Shown: positions 1 to 6,900, counted from the first letter of the stretch. The stretch is DNA of 7,527 nucleotides from Pseudomonadota bacterium (GCA_023436025.1 JAEZKX010000034.1:1-7527), one strand, 5' to 3'. Notes: a model not told the origin generated them from the letters alone. Numbers and translations: made by a program.

Positions 1-1050
1 CTGCCCGCGGCCCCGGCCGTGCCCCAGGCGCCCGACGACGCCGCGCCGCTGCCGCCGCCGCTGGTGCAGGGCAAGAGCCGCTGGATGCCGGTGCGCTGGT
101 CGGAGCTGCCCGGCTTCGCCGAGGATGGACTGCACGAAGCCTGGAACGCCTGGATCCGCAGCTGCGAGCGGCCGGCGGCGGCCCACGCGCCCCTGTGCCC
201 GGAGGTGCGGCGGCTGTCCATCGCGTCGGCCGAGGAGCAGCGCGCCTGGATGCAAAGCCGCCTGCAGCCCTACCGCGTGGAGCCGCTGCAAGGCGGCGGT
301 GATTCCCTGCTGACCGGCTATTTCGAGCCCGTGCTCGAGGCCAGCCGACAGCCCACGGCGGCGCATGCGGTGCCGCTGTACCGCGCGCCGGCCGACCTGG
401 GGCAGCGGCGGCCCTGGTTCACGCGCCAGGAGATCGACACCTCGGCCGCGGCGCGTGCGGCCCTGCGCGGGCGCGAGATCGCCTACCTGGCCGATCCGCT
501 CGATGCGCTGGCGCTGCACATCCAGGGCTCGGGGCGGGTGCGCATCACCGAGCCGGACGGCCGCATCAGCAACGTGCGGCTGGCCTTCGCCGGCAGCAAC
601 GACCATCCGTACCGCAGTGTCGGCAGCTGGCTGCTGCAGCAAGGCGCGCTGCGCGATGCGACATGGCCCGGCATCAAGGCCTGGGCACGCGCCAATCCGC
701 AGCGCGTGCAGGAGATGCTGTGGACCAACCCGCGCTACGTGTTCTTCCGCGAGGAGGCCATGTCCGACCTGGATGCGGCCTTCGGCCCGCGCGGCGCTCA
801 GGGCGTGCCGCTGACGCCGGGGCGCTCCATCGCCGTCGACCGCGAGAGCATTCCCTACGGCACGCCGGTGTGGATGGCCACGCCGGGGCCGCTGCTGTCG
901 CTGCAGCGCCTGGTGTTCGCGCAGGACACCGGCAGCGCCATCGTCGGCGCCGTGCGCGCCGACTACTTCGTCGGCTGGGGCGAGGGCGCCGGCGAGATCG
1001 CCGGCCGCCTCAAGCAGCCGCTGGCGCTGTGGGTGCTGTGGCCGCGGTAG
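1..1050 (+). CDS. mltA: Membrane-bound lytic murein transglycosylase A (MltA), 5'-truncated
   Basis: MltA cleaves the MurNAc-GlcNAc bond of peptidoglycan and leaves 1,6-anhydro-MurNAc ends; it is normally an outer-membrane lipoprotein facing the periplasm. The frame is open from base 1 to the TAG at 1048-1050 (349 residues, counted from base 1). Family motifs appear in order: LTGYFEPV (104-111), the DPLDALALHIQGSGR block (165-179), NPRYVFFRE (243-251), GRSIAVDRESIPYGTPVW (274-291), and the C-terminal 3D domain with QDTGSAIVGAVRADYFVGWG (308-327). Asp309 and Asp321 match the conserved 3D aspartates; Asp321 is the likely counterpart of catalytic Asp308 of E. coli MltA. A GTG at 19 could be read as a start, but it lies in a Pro/Ala-rich linker with no signal sequence, so the true start and lipoprotein signal are probably left of the window. 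The gene converges on phoX across a 276-bp repeat-rich gap. Confidence 0.93.
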   Translation: MPAAPAVPQAPDDAAPLPPPLVQGKSRWMPVRWSELPGFAEDGLHEAWNAWIRSCERPAAAHAPLCPEVRRLSIASAEEQRAWMQSRLQPYRVEPLQGGGDSLLTGYFEPVLEASRQPTAAHAVPLYRAPADLGQRRPWFTRQEIDTSAAARAALRGREIAYLADPLDALALHIQGSGRVRITEPDGRISNVRLAFAGSNDHPYRSVGSWLLQQGALRDATWPGIKAWARANPQRVQEMLWTNPRYVFFREEAMSDLDAAFGPRGAQGVPLTPGRSIAVDRESIPYGTPVWMATPGPLLSLQRLVFAQDTGSAIVGAVRADYFVGWGEGAGEIAGRLKQPLALWVLWPR

Positions 1051-1058
1051 GTCGTTGA

Positions 1059-1121
1059 GGGCGGCGGCGGCGGCAGCGGAGGCGGAGGCGGAGGCGGAGG
1101 CCGGGGCGGGAGCGGGAGCGG
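1059..1121 (+). repeat. G-rich simple repeat tract (GGC, GGAGGC and GGGAGC units)
   Basis: Starting 8 bases after the mltA stop, the + strand runs through GGC triplets, then four exact tandem copies of GGAGGC (1078-1101), then GGGGC and two copies of GGGAGC (1103-1119). The G runs lie on the mltA sense strand, so both the DNA and the 3' end of the mltA transcript could form two- or three-layer G-quadruplexes. Tandem hexamers of this kind are also prone to copy-number change. Repeat structure is seen directly; any function is inference. Confidence 0.8.
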
Positions 1122-1125
1122 ACAG

Positions 1126-1272
1126 CCGGACGCAAAAGTCGCAAAGGTCTCGCAAAAGTCGCAAAAGAAGACATTGAGTTTTCGTGATCCCCTCCCTCGT
1201 CTCTTGTCCTCCCTCTTCTTATTTATTCTTCTTTCGCGACCTTTGCGTAGCTTTTGCGACTTTTGCGTCCGG
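1126..1272. repeat. 147-bp inverted-repeat element built from CGCAAAAG-type units
   Basis: The ends form a perfect 20-bp inverted repeat: 1126-1145 begins CCGGACGCAAAAG, and 1253-1272 is its exact reverse complement. The left side holds four units of the form CGCAAA(A)G starting at 1131, 1140, 1151 and 1160. The right side holds the same unit in the opposite orientation, at about 1240-1267. A second left arm, 1151-1167, also pairs perfectly (17 bp) with 1251-1267, and 1140-1149 pairs with 1238-1247 (10 bp). Several alternative hairpins are therefore possible. The core (1168-1235) is not repetitive but is rich in pyrimidines. The element lies in a convergent gap. It resembles a miniature inverted-repeat or REP-like intergenic element; no flanking target duplication is evident. 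Confidence 0.8.
1188..1235 (+). terminator. Pyrimidine-rich, G-poor tract; candidate Rho-loading region after mltA
   Basis: Only four purines (G1199, G1206, A1221, A1225) occur in 48 bases on the + strand, in a genome segment otherwise full of G. C-rich, G-poor RNA downstream of a stop codon is the known preference of Rho for loading. No classical GC hairpin followed by a T run is seen after mltA, so a Rho-dependent end is a reasonable guess. This rests on composition alone. Confidence 0.25.
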
Positions 1273-1317
1273 AAGTCCTGGACTCCGGAAGTCCGAAGTC
1301 CGGAAGTCCGGAAGCTC
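1269..1317. repeat. Short CCGGAAGTCC repeat cluster at the 3' end of phoX
   Basis: CCGGAAGTCC occurs exactly at 1269-1278, 1285-1294 and 1300-1309. A one-base-deleted copy (CCGAAGTCC) sits at 1293-1301 and a degenerate copy (CCGGAAGCTC) at 1308-1317. The segment GGAAGTCCTGGACTCC is also an imperfect palindrome. The cluster abuts the right arm of the 147-bp inverted repeat and ends 10 bases before the phoX stop codon complement. It lies in the 3' untranslated region of phoX. Confidence 0.7.
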
Positions 1318-1326
1318 TGAAGTTCC

Positions 1327-3201
1327 TCAAGCCCCGACCGGCTGGCCGTCCAGGCGGCGGACCACGATGGTGGCCGAGCGCGGCGGCAGGGTGTTGCCTT
1401 GCACGTTCGAGGGCCACTGGCCTGTCGGGTGCTGGATGTTGATGAAGAAGGTCCTCAGGTCCGGCGTGTAGGTCAGGCCGGTGATCTCGCAGCCGTTGGG
1501 GCCCACCAGGAAGCGGGTCGATTCCCGGGTCATCTGGTCCACGTGGTACATGGCGTTGTTGCCGAAGGTGTTGGTGATCGAGGTGCCGGTGCCGGCGTCG
1601 GTCTGCACCCACAGGCGGCCCTGCGGGTCGACGTCGATGCCGTCGGGGCTGGAGAAGGTGTCGCCGTTGATGGTGCCCTTGTGGTTGGGGTCCGCCAGGC
1701 GCGGGTCGCCCGCCTGCAGGAACATCTCCCAGCGGAAGGTGGTGGCCTGCGCCTGGCCGCCGGTCTCCTCGAAGCGGATGATGTGGCCGTGGGCGTTGGT
1801 CCGGCGCGGGTTGGCCGCGTCGGTCTGCTGGCGGCCGCCGTTGTTGGTGAAGGTGAAGTAGACCTTGCCGTCGGGACCCACGCTTACCCACTCCGGCCGG
1901 TCCATCAGGGTCGCGCCGGCCACCCGTGCGGCCGACGGGGTGCGGATCAGCACGTCGGCCTGGGTGGCGAAGTCCACCGTCACCGGCGCCGGCGACACGG
2001 CCGACTGGGTCCAGTTGCCCGGGTCCTGGGCCCCGGTGACCAGGCCGTTCGTGCCCTGAGCCAGCGCGATCCACTGGCCGCTGCCGTCGGCGTTGAAGCG
2101 CGCGGCGTACAGCGTGCCGGCGTCCAGGATGTTGCGGTTGTTGGCGCGCGTGACCGGGTCGTACCGGGCGGTCGGGACGAACTTGTAGACGCAGCCGGGC
2201 GTGCTGTCGTCACCCATGTAGATCGCCACCGTGTTGTCGGCATCGACCATGGTCGCGGTGTTCTCGTGCGAGAAGCGGCCCAGGGCGGTGCGCTTGGTGG
2301 CGGGGAAGCTGCCCTGCGGGTCGATCTCCACGATCCAGCCGTAGCCCTCTTCGGGCTGCGTCGGGTCGAGGTAGTTGTCGGTGGTCTCCTCGCAGGTGAG
2401 GTAGGTGCCCCAGGGTGTCGTACCGCTGGCGCAGTTGTTCAGCGTACCGACCACGGTGGGGCCGACCACCGGTGCGGCTGGCCCGCCCACGTTGTAGACG
2501 GTGTTGCCGGTGTAGCGCCGGTTGTAGGCGGAGTCGCGCCTGACCGACCAGGTGCCGTCGGAGCCCTTCTGGACCTCGATCACCGACACGCCGACGGCCG
2601 ACAGCGCGATCTTCTTCTGTTCCGCGCTGGCGGTCGCGGCGTTGTAGCCGCCGCTGAACAGGATGGCGCTGTCCAGCGCCTCGTGGTTGATGGCGAGCAG
2701 GCCGCGCGCGTTGGGGTCGGCGCCGGGGATGGCATAGAAGTGCATGCCGTCGTGCTGTCCGCCGGCGACCTTCTCGTAGCCGGCGGCGTCCAGGAAGGTG
2801 CCGGTGTAGCCGGCAGCGCCGGCCACCACCGGGTCGCCGGCGGCGAACAGCACCTCGGCGGTGTAGCCCTCGGGCACGGCGACCATCTCGCCGGTCTGGG
2901 CCGGTATGCCCTTGAAGCGGACGTCGTAGCTGACCGCCGGGGCGGGCGTCGGCGTAGGCGCCGGTGCTGCCGGCGGCACTTCGGCCACCGGGTCGTCGCT
3001 GCCGCCGCCGCCACCGCAGGCGGCCAGCAGCGCGCCGCTGCCGAAGGCTGCAGCGAAGCTCGCGCCGAAGCTGCCGCGCAGCAGGCTGCGGCGCTGCAGT
3101 TGCGCCTGGCCGAGGACGTCCTCGATCATCTGGCCAGGGGCGGCAGGCAGCTGGTTGCGGGCGCGCGATTCCTCGCGCAGCTTGTCGGTGATGTGGGACA
3201 T
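1327..3201 (-). CDS. phoX: PhoX-family alkaline phosphatase, Tat-exported probable lipoprotein
   Basis: PhoX enzymes are Ca/Fe-dependent phosphomonoesterases that release phosphate from organic esters outside the cytoplasm. The 624-residue product fits the family length. The N-terminus has a long polar stretch, a twin-arginine motif QRRSLLRG (36-43), a hydrophobic segment and a lipobox LAAC with Cys62. A Gly run and a Pro/Ala/Thr-rich linker follow, to about residue 90. PhoX (DUF839) motifs: LLAINHEALDS (168-178), TPWGTYLTCEETTDNYLD (262-279), GRFSHENTA (308-316), YMGDDS..CVYKFVP (328-343), DRPEWVSVGPDGKVYFTFTNN (434-454), SSPDGIDVDPQGRLWVQTD (517-535) and EITGLTYTPD..FFINIQHP (572-592). Cys270 in TCEE may match the iron-bridging Cys of the Pseudomonas enzyme; I could not align to confirm. 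The frame stays open upstream to 3771, but the ATG at 3201 is chosen because it has a Shine-Dalgarno and gives a proper Tat signal. Some DUF839 proteins have no tested activity, but the PHO box supports a phosphate role. Confidence 0.9.
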   Translation of the reverse strand: MSHITDKLREESRARNQLPAAPGQMIEDVLGQAQLQRRSLLRGSFGASFAAAFGSGALLAACGGGGGSDDPVAEVPPAAPAPTPTPAPAVSYDVRFKGIPAQTGEMVAVPEGYTAEVLFAAGDPVVAGAAGYTGTFLDAAGYEKVAGGQHDGMHFYAIPGADPNARGLLAINHEALDSAILFSGGYNAATASAEQKKIALSAVGVSVIEVQKGSDGTWSVRRDSAYNRRYTGNTVYNVGGPAAPVVGPTVVGTLNNCASGTTPWGTYLTCEETTDNYLDPTQPEEGYGWIVEIDPQGSFPATKRTALGRFSHENTATMVDADNTVAIYMGDDSTPGCVYKFVPTARYDPVTRANNRNILDAGTLYAARFNADGSGQWIALAQGTNGLVTGAQDPGNWTQSAVSPAPVTVDFATQADVLIRTPSAARVAGATLMDRPEWVSVGPDGKVYFTFTNNGGRQQTDAANPRRTNAHGHIIRFEETGGQAQATTFRWEMFLQAGDPRLADPNHKGTINGDTFSSPDGIDVDPQGRLWVQTDAGTGTSITNTFGNNAMYHVDQMTRESTRFLVGPNGCEITGLTYTPDLRTFFINIQHPTGQWPSNVQGNTLPPRSATIVVRRLDGQPVGA

Positions 3202-3217
3202 CGTCTTTTCTTCCTTC
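3202..3217 (-). promoter_or_regulatory. Ribosome binding site that fixes the phoX start
   Basis: Read on the - strand, AAGGAAG (3210-3216) lies 8 nt before the ATG at 3199-3201. It selects this start over the open frame that continues upstream through the regulator gene in another register. Confidence 0.7.
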
Positions 3218-3247
3218 GTGTCGTTGGATGCGTGGAACAGCAACGCC

Positions 3248-3281
3248 AGCGTAGGAAGCCAAGATGAAAGCCGCGTGACAG
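3248..3281 (-). promoter_or_regulatory. PHO box and -10 element of phoX
   Basis: The - strand reads CTGTCAC-GCGG-CTTTCAT at 3281-3264: two 7-base direct repeats separated by 4 bases. The known PhoB site is two CTGTCAT-like repeats with the same 4-base gap, in which the final base is commonly C or T. Only one position (T for G in the second repeat) departs from that. Ten bases further on is TACGCT (3253-3248), a weak -10 that keeps T1, A2 and T6. This is the spacing expected where a PHO box replaces the -35. The box ends 62 nt upstream of the phoX ATG. Confidence 0.7.
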
Positions 3282-3317
3282 CCCATCCGCATCGAATCTC
3301 CAGGTGGACGCGCGCAG

Positions 3318-3339
3318 CGGGCGCACCACACGGCGCCCG
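3318..3339 (-). other. GC hairpin between the regulator gene and phoX
   Basis: CGGGCGC (3318-3324) and GCGCCCG (3333-3339) form a perfect 7-bp all-GC stem with an 8-base loop. It lies downstream of the regulator gene and upstream of the PHO box. No T run follows on the - strand, so it is not a canonical terminator, but it could slow readthrough into phoX. Confidence 0.3.
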
Positions 3340-3382
3340 GATGCGCCAGCGGTCGTCGCGTGATGCGCCGATTGCTGATGGC

Positions 3383-3404
3383 TGCCGCGGCGCTCCCGCG
3401 GGCA
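3383..3404 (-). terminator. Weak hairpin just after the Lrp-type gene; terminator-like without a T run
   Basis: TGCC-GCGG (3383-3390) pairs with CCGC and GGCA (3396-3399, 3401-3404), giving eight base pairs with one bulged G and a 5-base loop. It begins 3 bases beyond the regulator's stop codon on the - strand. What follows on that strand is mixed sequence without a U tract, so intrinsic termination would be inefficient. Confidence 0.3.
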
Positions 3405-3407
3405 CCC

Positions 3408-3878
3408 CTACAGGTGGCCGAGCGGCCAGCTGGCGCTGGCCTTCACCTCGCCGAGGGAAAACGAGGTGTGGATGTCCTTCACGTTCGGCAGGTTGATCAG
3501 CACTTCGCGCGCGAACTGCGAGAAGGCGTCGAGGTCGCGCGACACCACCTGCAGCTCGAAGGTGCCGGCGCCGCTGATGTAGTGGCAGGACACGATCTCG
3601 GGGATCTTGCGGATCGCCTCCTCGAGTTCGCGCGTGACCTCGCCCGTATTGCGGGCGGCGTCCAGCCGGACGAAGGCCAGCACGCCCAGGCCGATCTTGT
3701 GGCGATCGATCTCGGCGTGGTAGCCCTTGATGTAGCCGGCTTCCTCCAGGGCCCGCACGCGGCGCCAGCACGGCGCCGCCGACAGGCCCACCCGCTGTGC
3801 CAGTTCGGCATTGGTCAGCCGCGCGTCGGCCTGGAGCTCATTGAGTATTTGGATGTCATAGCGGTCGAGTCTTTCCAT
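3408..3878 (-). CDS. Lrp/AsnC-family transcriptional regulator
   Basis: Lrp/AsnC proteins bind DNA as dimers or higher oligomers and respond to amino acids or related metabolites. The 156-residue product has the standard size. The N-terminal winged helix-turn-helix is seen in LDRYDIQILNELQADARLTN (4-23), ELAQRVGLSAAPCWRRVRALE (25-45) and the wing after EEAGYIKGY (45-53). The C-terminal RAM effector-binding domain runs from about 62 to 145, with VSCHYISGAGTFELQVVSRD at 96-115. The loop GAGTFEL stands where many Lrp proteins have a GDYDYLL-like sequence, so the ligand may differ from leucine. The ATG at 3878 is preferred: AAAGG sits 8 nt upstream and the protein then begins like other family members, whereas upstream extension adds 44 unrelated residues. 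It diverges from the oxidoreductase gene across 95 bp, suggesting it controls that gene and itself. The family is certain; the ligand is unknown. Confidence 0.93.
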   Translation of the reverse strand: MERLDRYDIQILNELQADARLTNAELAQRVGLSAAPCWRRVRALEEAGYIKGYHAEIDRHKIGLGVLAFVRLDAARNTGEVTRELEEAIRKIPEIVSCHYISGAGTFELQVVSRDLDAFSQFAREVLINLPNVKDIHTSFSLGEVKASASWPLGHL

Positions 3879-3896
3879 TTTGGATGCCTTTCGGCA

Positions 3897-3902
3897 ATTA
3901 TC
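3897..3902 (-). promoter_or_regulatory. Candidate -10 element of the Lrp-type gene
   Basis: GATAAT on the - strand (3902-3897) differs from TATAAT at one position and lies in the only AT-rich patch of the divergent gap, 18 nt before the ATG. No good -35 is visible at 16-18 bp, so the promoter may be weak or activator-dependent. CTTTCG repeats at 3888-3893 and 3902-3907 flank or overlap it. Confidence 0.4.
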
Positions 3903-3937
3903 TTTCGCATCCTGGGGGAATCCGGGCACAGAACGCA

Positions 3938-3967
3938 AAGACATACCCGGCCCTCCACCCCTACACT
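3938..3967 (+). promoter_or_regulatory. Candidate promoter of the oxidoreductase gene, giving a leaderless start
   Basis: AAGACA (3938-3943, four of six matches to TTGACA) is followed after 18 bases by TACACT (3962-3967, four of six matches to TATAAT). The -10 ends only 6 bases before the ATG at 3974, so transcription would begin at or next to the start codon. No Shine-Dalgarno is present in the C-rich sequence ahead of that ATG, which fits a leaderless mRNA. Confidence 0.4.
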
Positions 3968-3973
3968 CGCCGC

Positions 3974-6900
3974 ATGAACGCCCCCCTGCCCGAACACATC
4001 CGCAAGGCACTGGAAACCGTCACCCTGGACGACAAGTACGCGCTCGACCACGGCCGTGCCTTCATGAGCGGCGTGCAGGCGCTGGTGAAGCTGCCCATGC
4101 TGCAGCGCCAGCGCGACGCGCAGCAGGGGCGCAACACGGCCGGCTTCATCAGCGGCTACCGCGGCTCGCCGCTGGGCGGCTACGACCAGGCGCTGTGGAA
4201 GGCGCGCGACTACCTGCAGGCGCAGAACATCGTGTTCCAGCCCGGGGTCAACGAGGAACTGGCGGCCACCGCCCTGTGGGGCACGCAGCAGCTGGGCTTC
4301 GCGCCGGCCGGCACGCAGAAGTTCGACGGCGTCTTCGGCATCTGGTACGGCAAGGGGCCGGGGGTGGACCGCTGCTCCGACGTGTTCAAGCACGCCAACA
4401 TGGCCGGCACCACGCCCTGGGGCGGCGTCATCGCCGTGGCCGGCGACGACCACATCTCCAAGAGCTCCACCGCCGCCCACCAGAGCGACCACATCTTCAA
4501 GGCCTGCGGCCTGCCGGTGTTCTTCCCGGCCGACGTGCAGGAAATCCTCGACCTGGGGCTGCATGCCTTCGCCATGAGCCGCTACTCGGGCGTGTGGGCC
4601 GGCATGAAGACGATCCAGGAGATCGTCGAGTCCAGCGCGACCGCCATGATCGATCCCGAGCGGGTGCAGATCAAGCTGCCGACCGACTTCGAGATGCCGC
4701 CCGGCGGCGTGCACATCCGCTGGCCCGACAACGCGCTGGACCAGGAGGCGCGCCTGTTCGACTTCAAGTGGTATGCCGCGCTGGCCTACATCCGCGCCAA
4801 CCGCCTCAACCGCAACGTCATCGAGGGTCCCAACGACCGCTTCGGCATCATGGCCAGCGGCAAGGCCTACAACGACACCCGCCAGGCCCTGCTGGACCTG
4901 GGCCTGGACGACGCCACCTGCCGCCGCATCGGCCTGCGCCTGCACAAGGTGGCGGTGGTGTGGCCGCTGGAAGCGCAGATCACGCGCGAGTTCGCCCAGG
5001 GACTGCGCGAGATCCTGGTGGTGGAGGAGAAGCGCCAGGTCATCGAGTACCAGCTGAAGGAGGAGCTGTACAACTGGCGCACCGACGTGCGTCCCACGGT
5101 GGTGGGCAAGTTCGACGAGGGCGAGGGCAGCTACGCCGGCGGCGAGTGGTCCATGCCCAACCGCACGGGCCACACGCTGCTGCGCGCCAATGCCGACCTG
5201 TCGCCGGCGCTGATCGCCCGCGCCATCGCGCACCGGCTGCGCAAGCTGGGACTCGACACCGACGTGCAGGCCCGCATCGATGCGCAGCTGGCCATCCTGG
5301 AGGCGAAGGAGCGCGCCATGCAGGTGGTGGAGGTCAAGGGCGACCGCGTGCCGTGGTTCTGCTCGGGCTGCCCGCACAACACGTCGACGGTGGTGCCCGA
5401 AGGCTCGCGCGCGATGGCCGGCATCGGCTGCCACTTCATGGCGACCTGGATGGACCGGGCCACCATCGGCTTCACGCAGATGGGCGGCGAGGGCGTGCCG
5501 TGGGTGGGCCAGCAGCCTTTTTCGACCGAGAAGCATGTGTTCGCCAACATCGGCGACGGCACCTACTTCCACAGCGGCCTGCTGGCCATCCGCCAGGCGA
5601 TCGCCGCCGGCGTCAACATCACCTACAAGGTCCTCTACAACGACGCGGTCGCCATGACCGGCGGGCAGCCGGTGGGCGAGCGGCCCGAGGGCCACACGCC
5701 GCTGCAGATCGCCCACAGCCTGGTGGCCGAAGGCGTGGCCAAGCTGGTGGTGGTGACCGACGAGCCCGGGAAGTACCAGGGCGCGGCGCTGCCCGCGGGC
5801 GTGGAGGTGCACCACCGCGACGCCCTCGACGCCATCCAGCGCCAGCTGCGCGAGACCGCCGGCGTCACGGCCATGATCTACGACCAGACCTGCGCCACCG
5901 AGAAGCGGCGCCGCCGCAAGCGCGGCGCGATGGTCGATCCGGCGGTGCGGGTGATGATCAACGACCTGGTCTGCGAGGGCTGCGGCGACTGCAGCGTGCA
6001 GTCCAACTGCCTGTCGGTGGAGCCGCTGGAGACCGAGTTCGGCCGCAAGCGCACCATCAACCAGAGCAGCTGCAACAAGGACACCAGCTGCCTCAAGGGC
6101 TTCTGCCCCAGCTTCGTCACCGTCGAAGGTGGCCAGCTGAAGAAGAAGGCGAAGCAGGAAGCGCCCTCCCCCCATGCCCTGGGGGAGCTGCCCGAGCCGC
6201 AGCTGCCGGGCACCGCCGAAGCCTACGGCATCGTGGTGGCCGGCGTCGGCGGCACCGGCGTCATCACCATCGGCCAGCTGCTGGGGATGGCGGCGCACCT
6301 CGAGGGCCGCGGTATCGTCACCCAGGACGCGGCCGGCCTGGCCCAGAAGGGCGGCGCCACCTGGAGCCATGTGCTGATCGCCGACACGCAGGACGCCATC
6401 CGCACCACGCGGGTGGGCATGGCGGCGGCCGACCTGGTGATCGGCTGCGACCCCATCGTCACCGGCGGCAAGGAGACGGTGATGCGCATGCGCGAAGGGC
6501 GCACCCGGGTGGCGCTCAACGGCCACGGCGCGCCCACCGCGGCCTTCGTGCGCGACGGCGCCTGGTCCAACCCGTCCGAGGCCTGCGCGGCCGAGATCGG
6601 CAAGGCCGTCGGCGCCCAGGGCCTGGCGGCGTTCAATGCCGAGGCCGCCGCGACCAGGCTGATGGGCGACAGCATCTACACCAACCCCATGATGCTGGGC
6701 TTCGCCTGGCAGAAGGGCTGGGTGCCGCTCGCGCGCGCCTCCATCCTGCGCGCCATCGAACTCAATGCGGTGGCGGTGGAAGCCAACAAGGCGGCCTTCG
6801 AGTGGGGCCGGCAGGCCGCGCACGACCCGGCCCGCGTCGAGTCGCTGCTGGCGCCGGCCCAGGTGATCGCCTTCAAGAAGCGCGAGACGCTGGAATCGCT

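Noticed and set aside
1126..1272. CRISPR array
   Set aside because: The CGCAAAAG units are short, nearly contiguous and in opposed orientations, with no spacers of regular length and no cas genes nearby.
1184..1471. A 95-codon + strand frame crossing the repeat region into the 3' end of phoX
   Set aside because: It runs through simple repeats and then antisense to the conserved phoX C-terminus, and has no ribosome binding site or recognisable domain.
1399..3267. A 622-codon + strand frame antisense to phoX
   Set aside because: It is again in codon register with the sense gene and open for the same compositional reason. The product is Val/Gly/Ala-rich with no recognisable domain.
1327..3771. 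A longer 814-codon version of phoX starting inside the regulator region
   Set aside because: The extra 190 residues come from an out-of-frame reading of the Lrp-type gene and the promoter region. The Tat signal and Shine-Dalgarno fix the start at 3201.
3879..3910. A classical Lrp-consensus operator in the divergent gap
   Set aside because: Only the outer ATGC and GCAT of a 27-base window are symmetric. The interior does not match the Lrp consensus well enough to call a site.
3408..4010. A 200-residue version of the Lrp-type regulator
   Set aside because: The added 44 residues would overlap the start of the divergent oxidoreductase and do not resemble the family. The ATG at 3878 has a ribosome binding site and gives the standard length.
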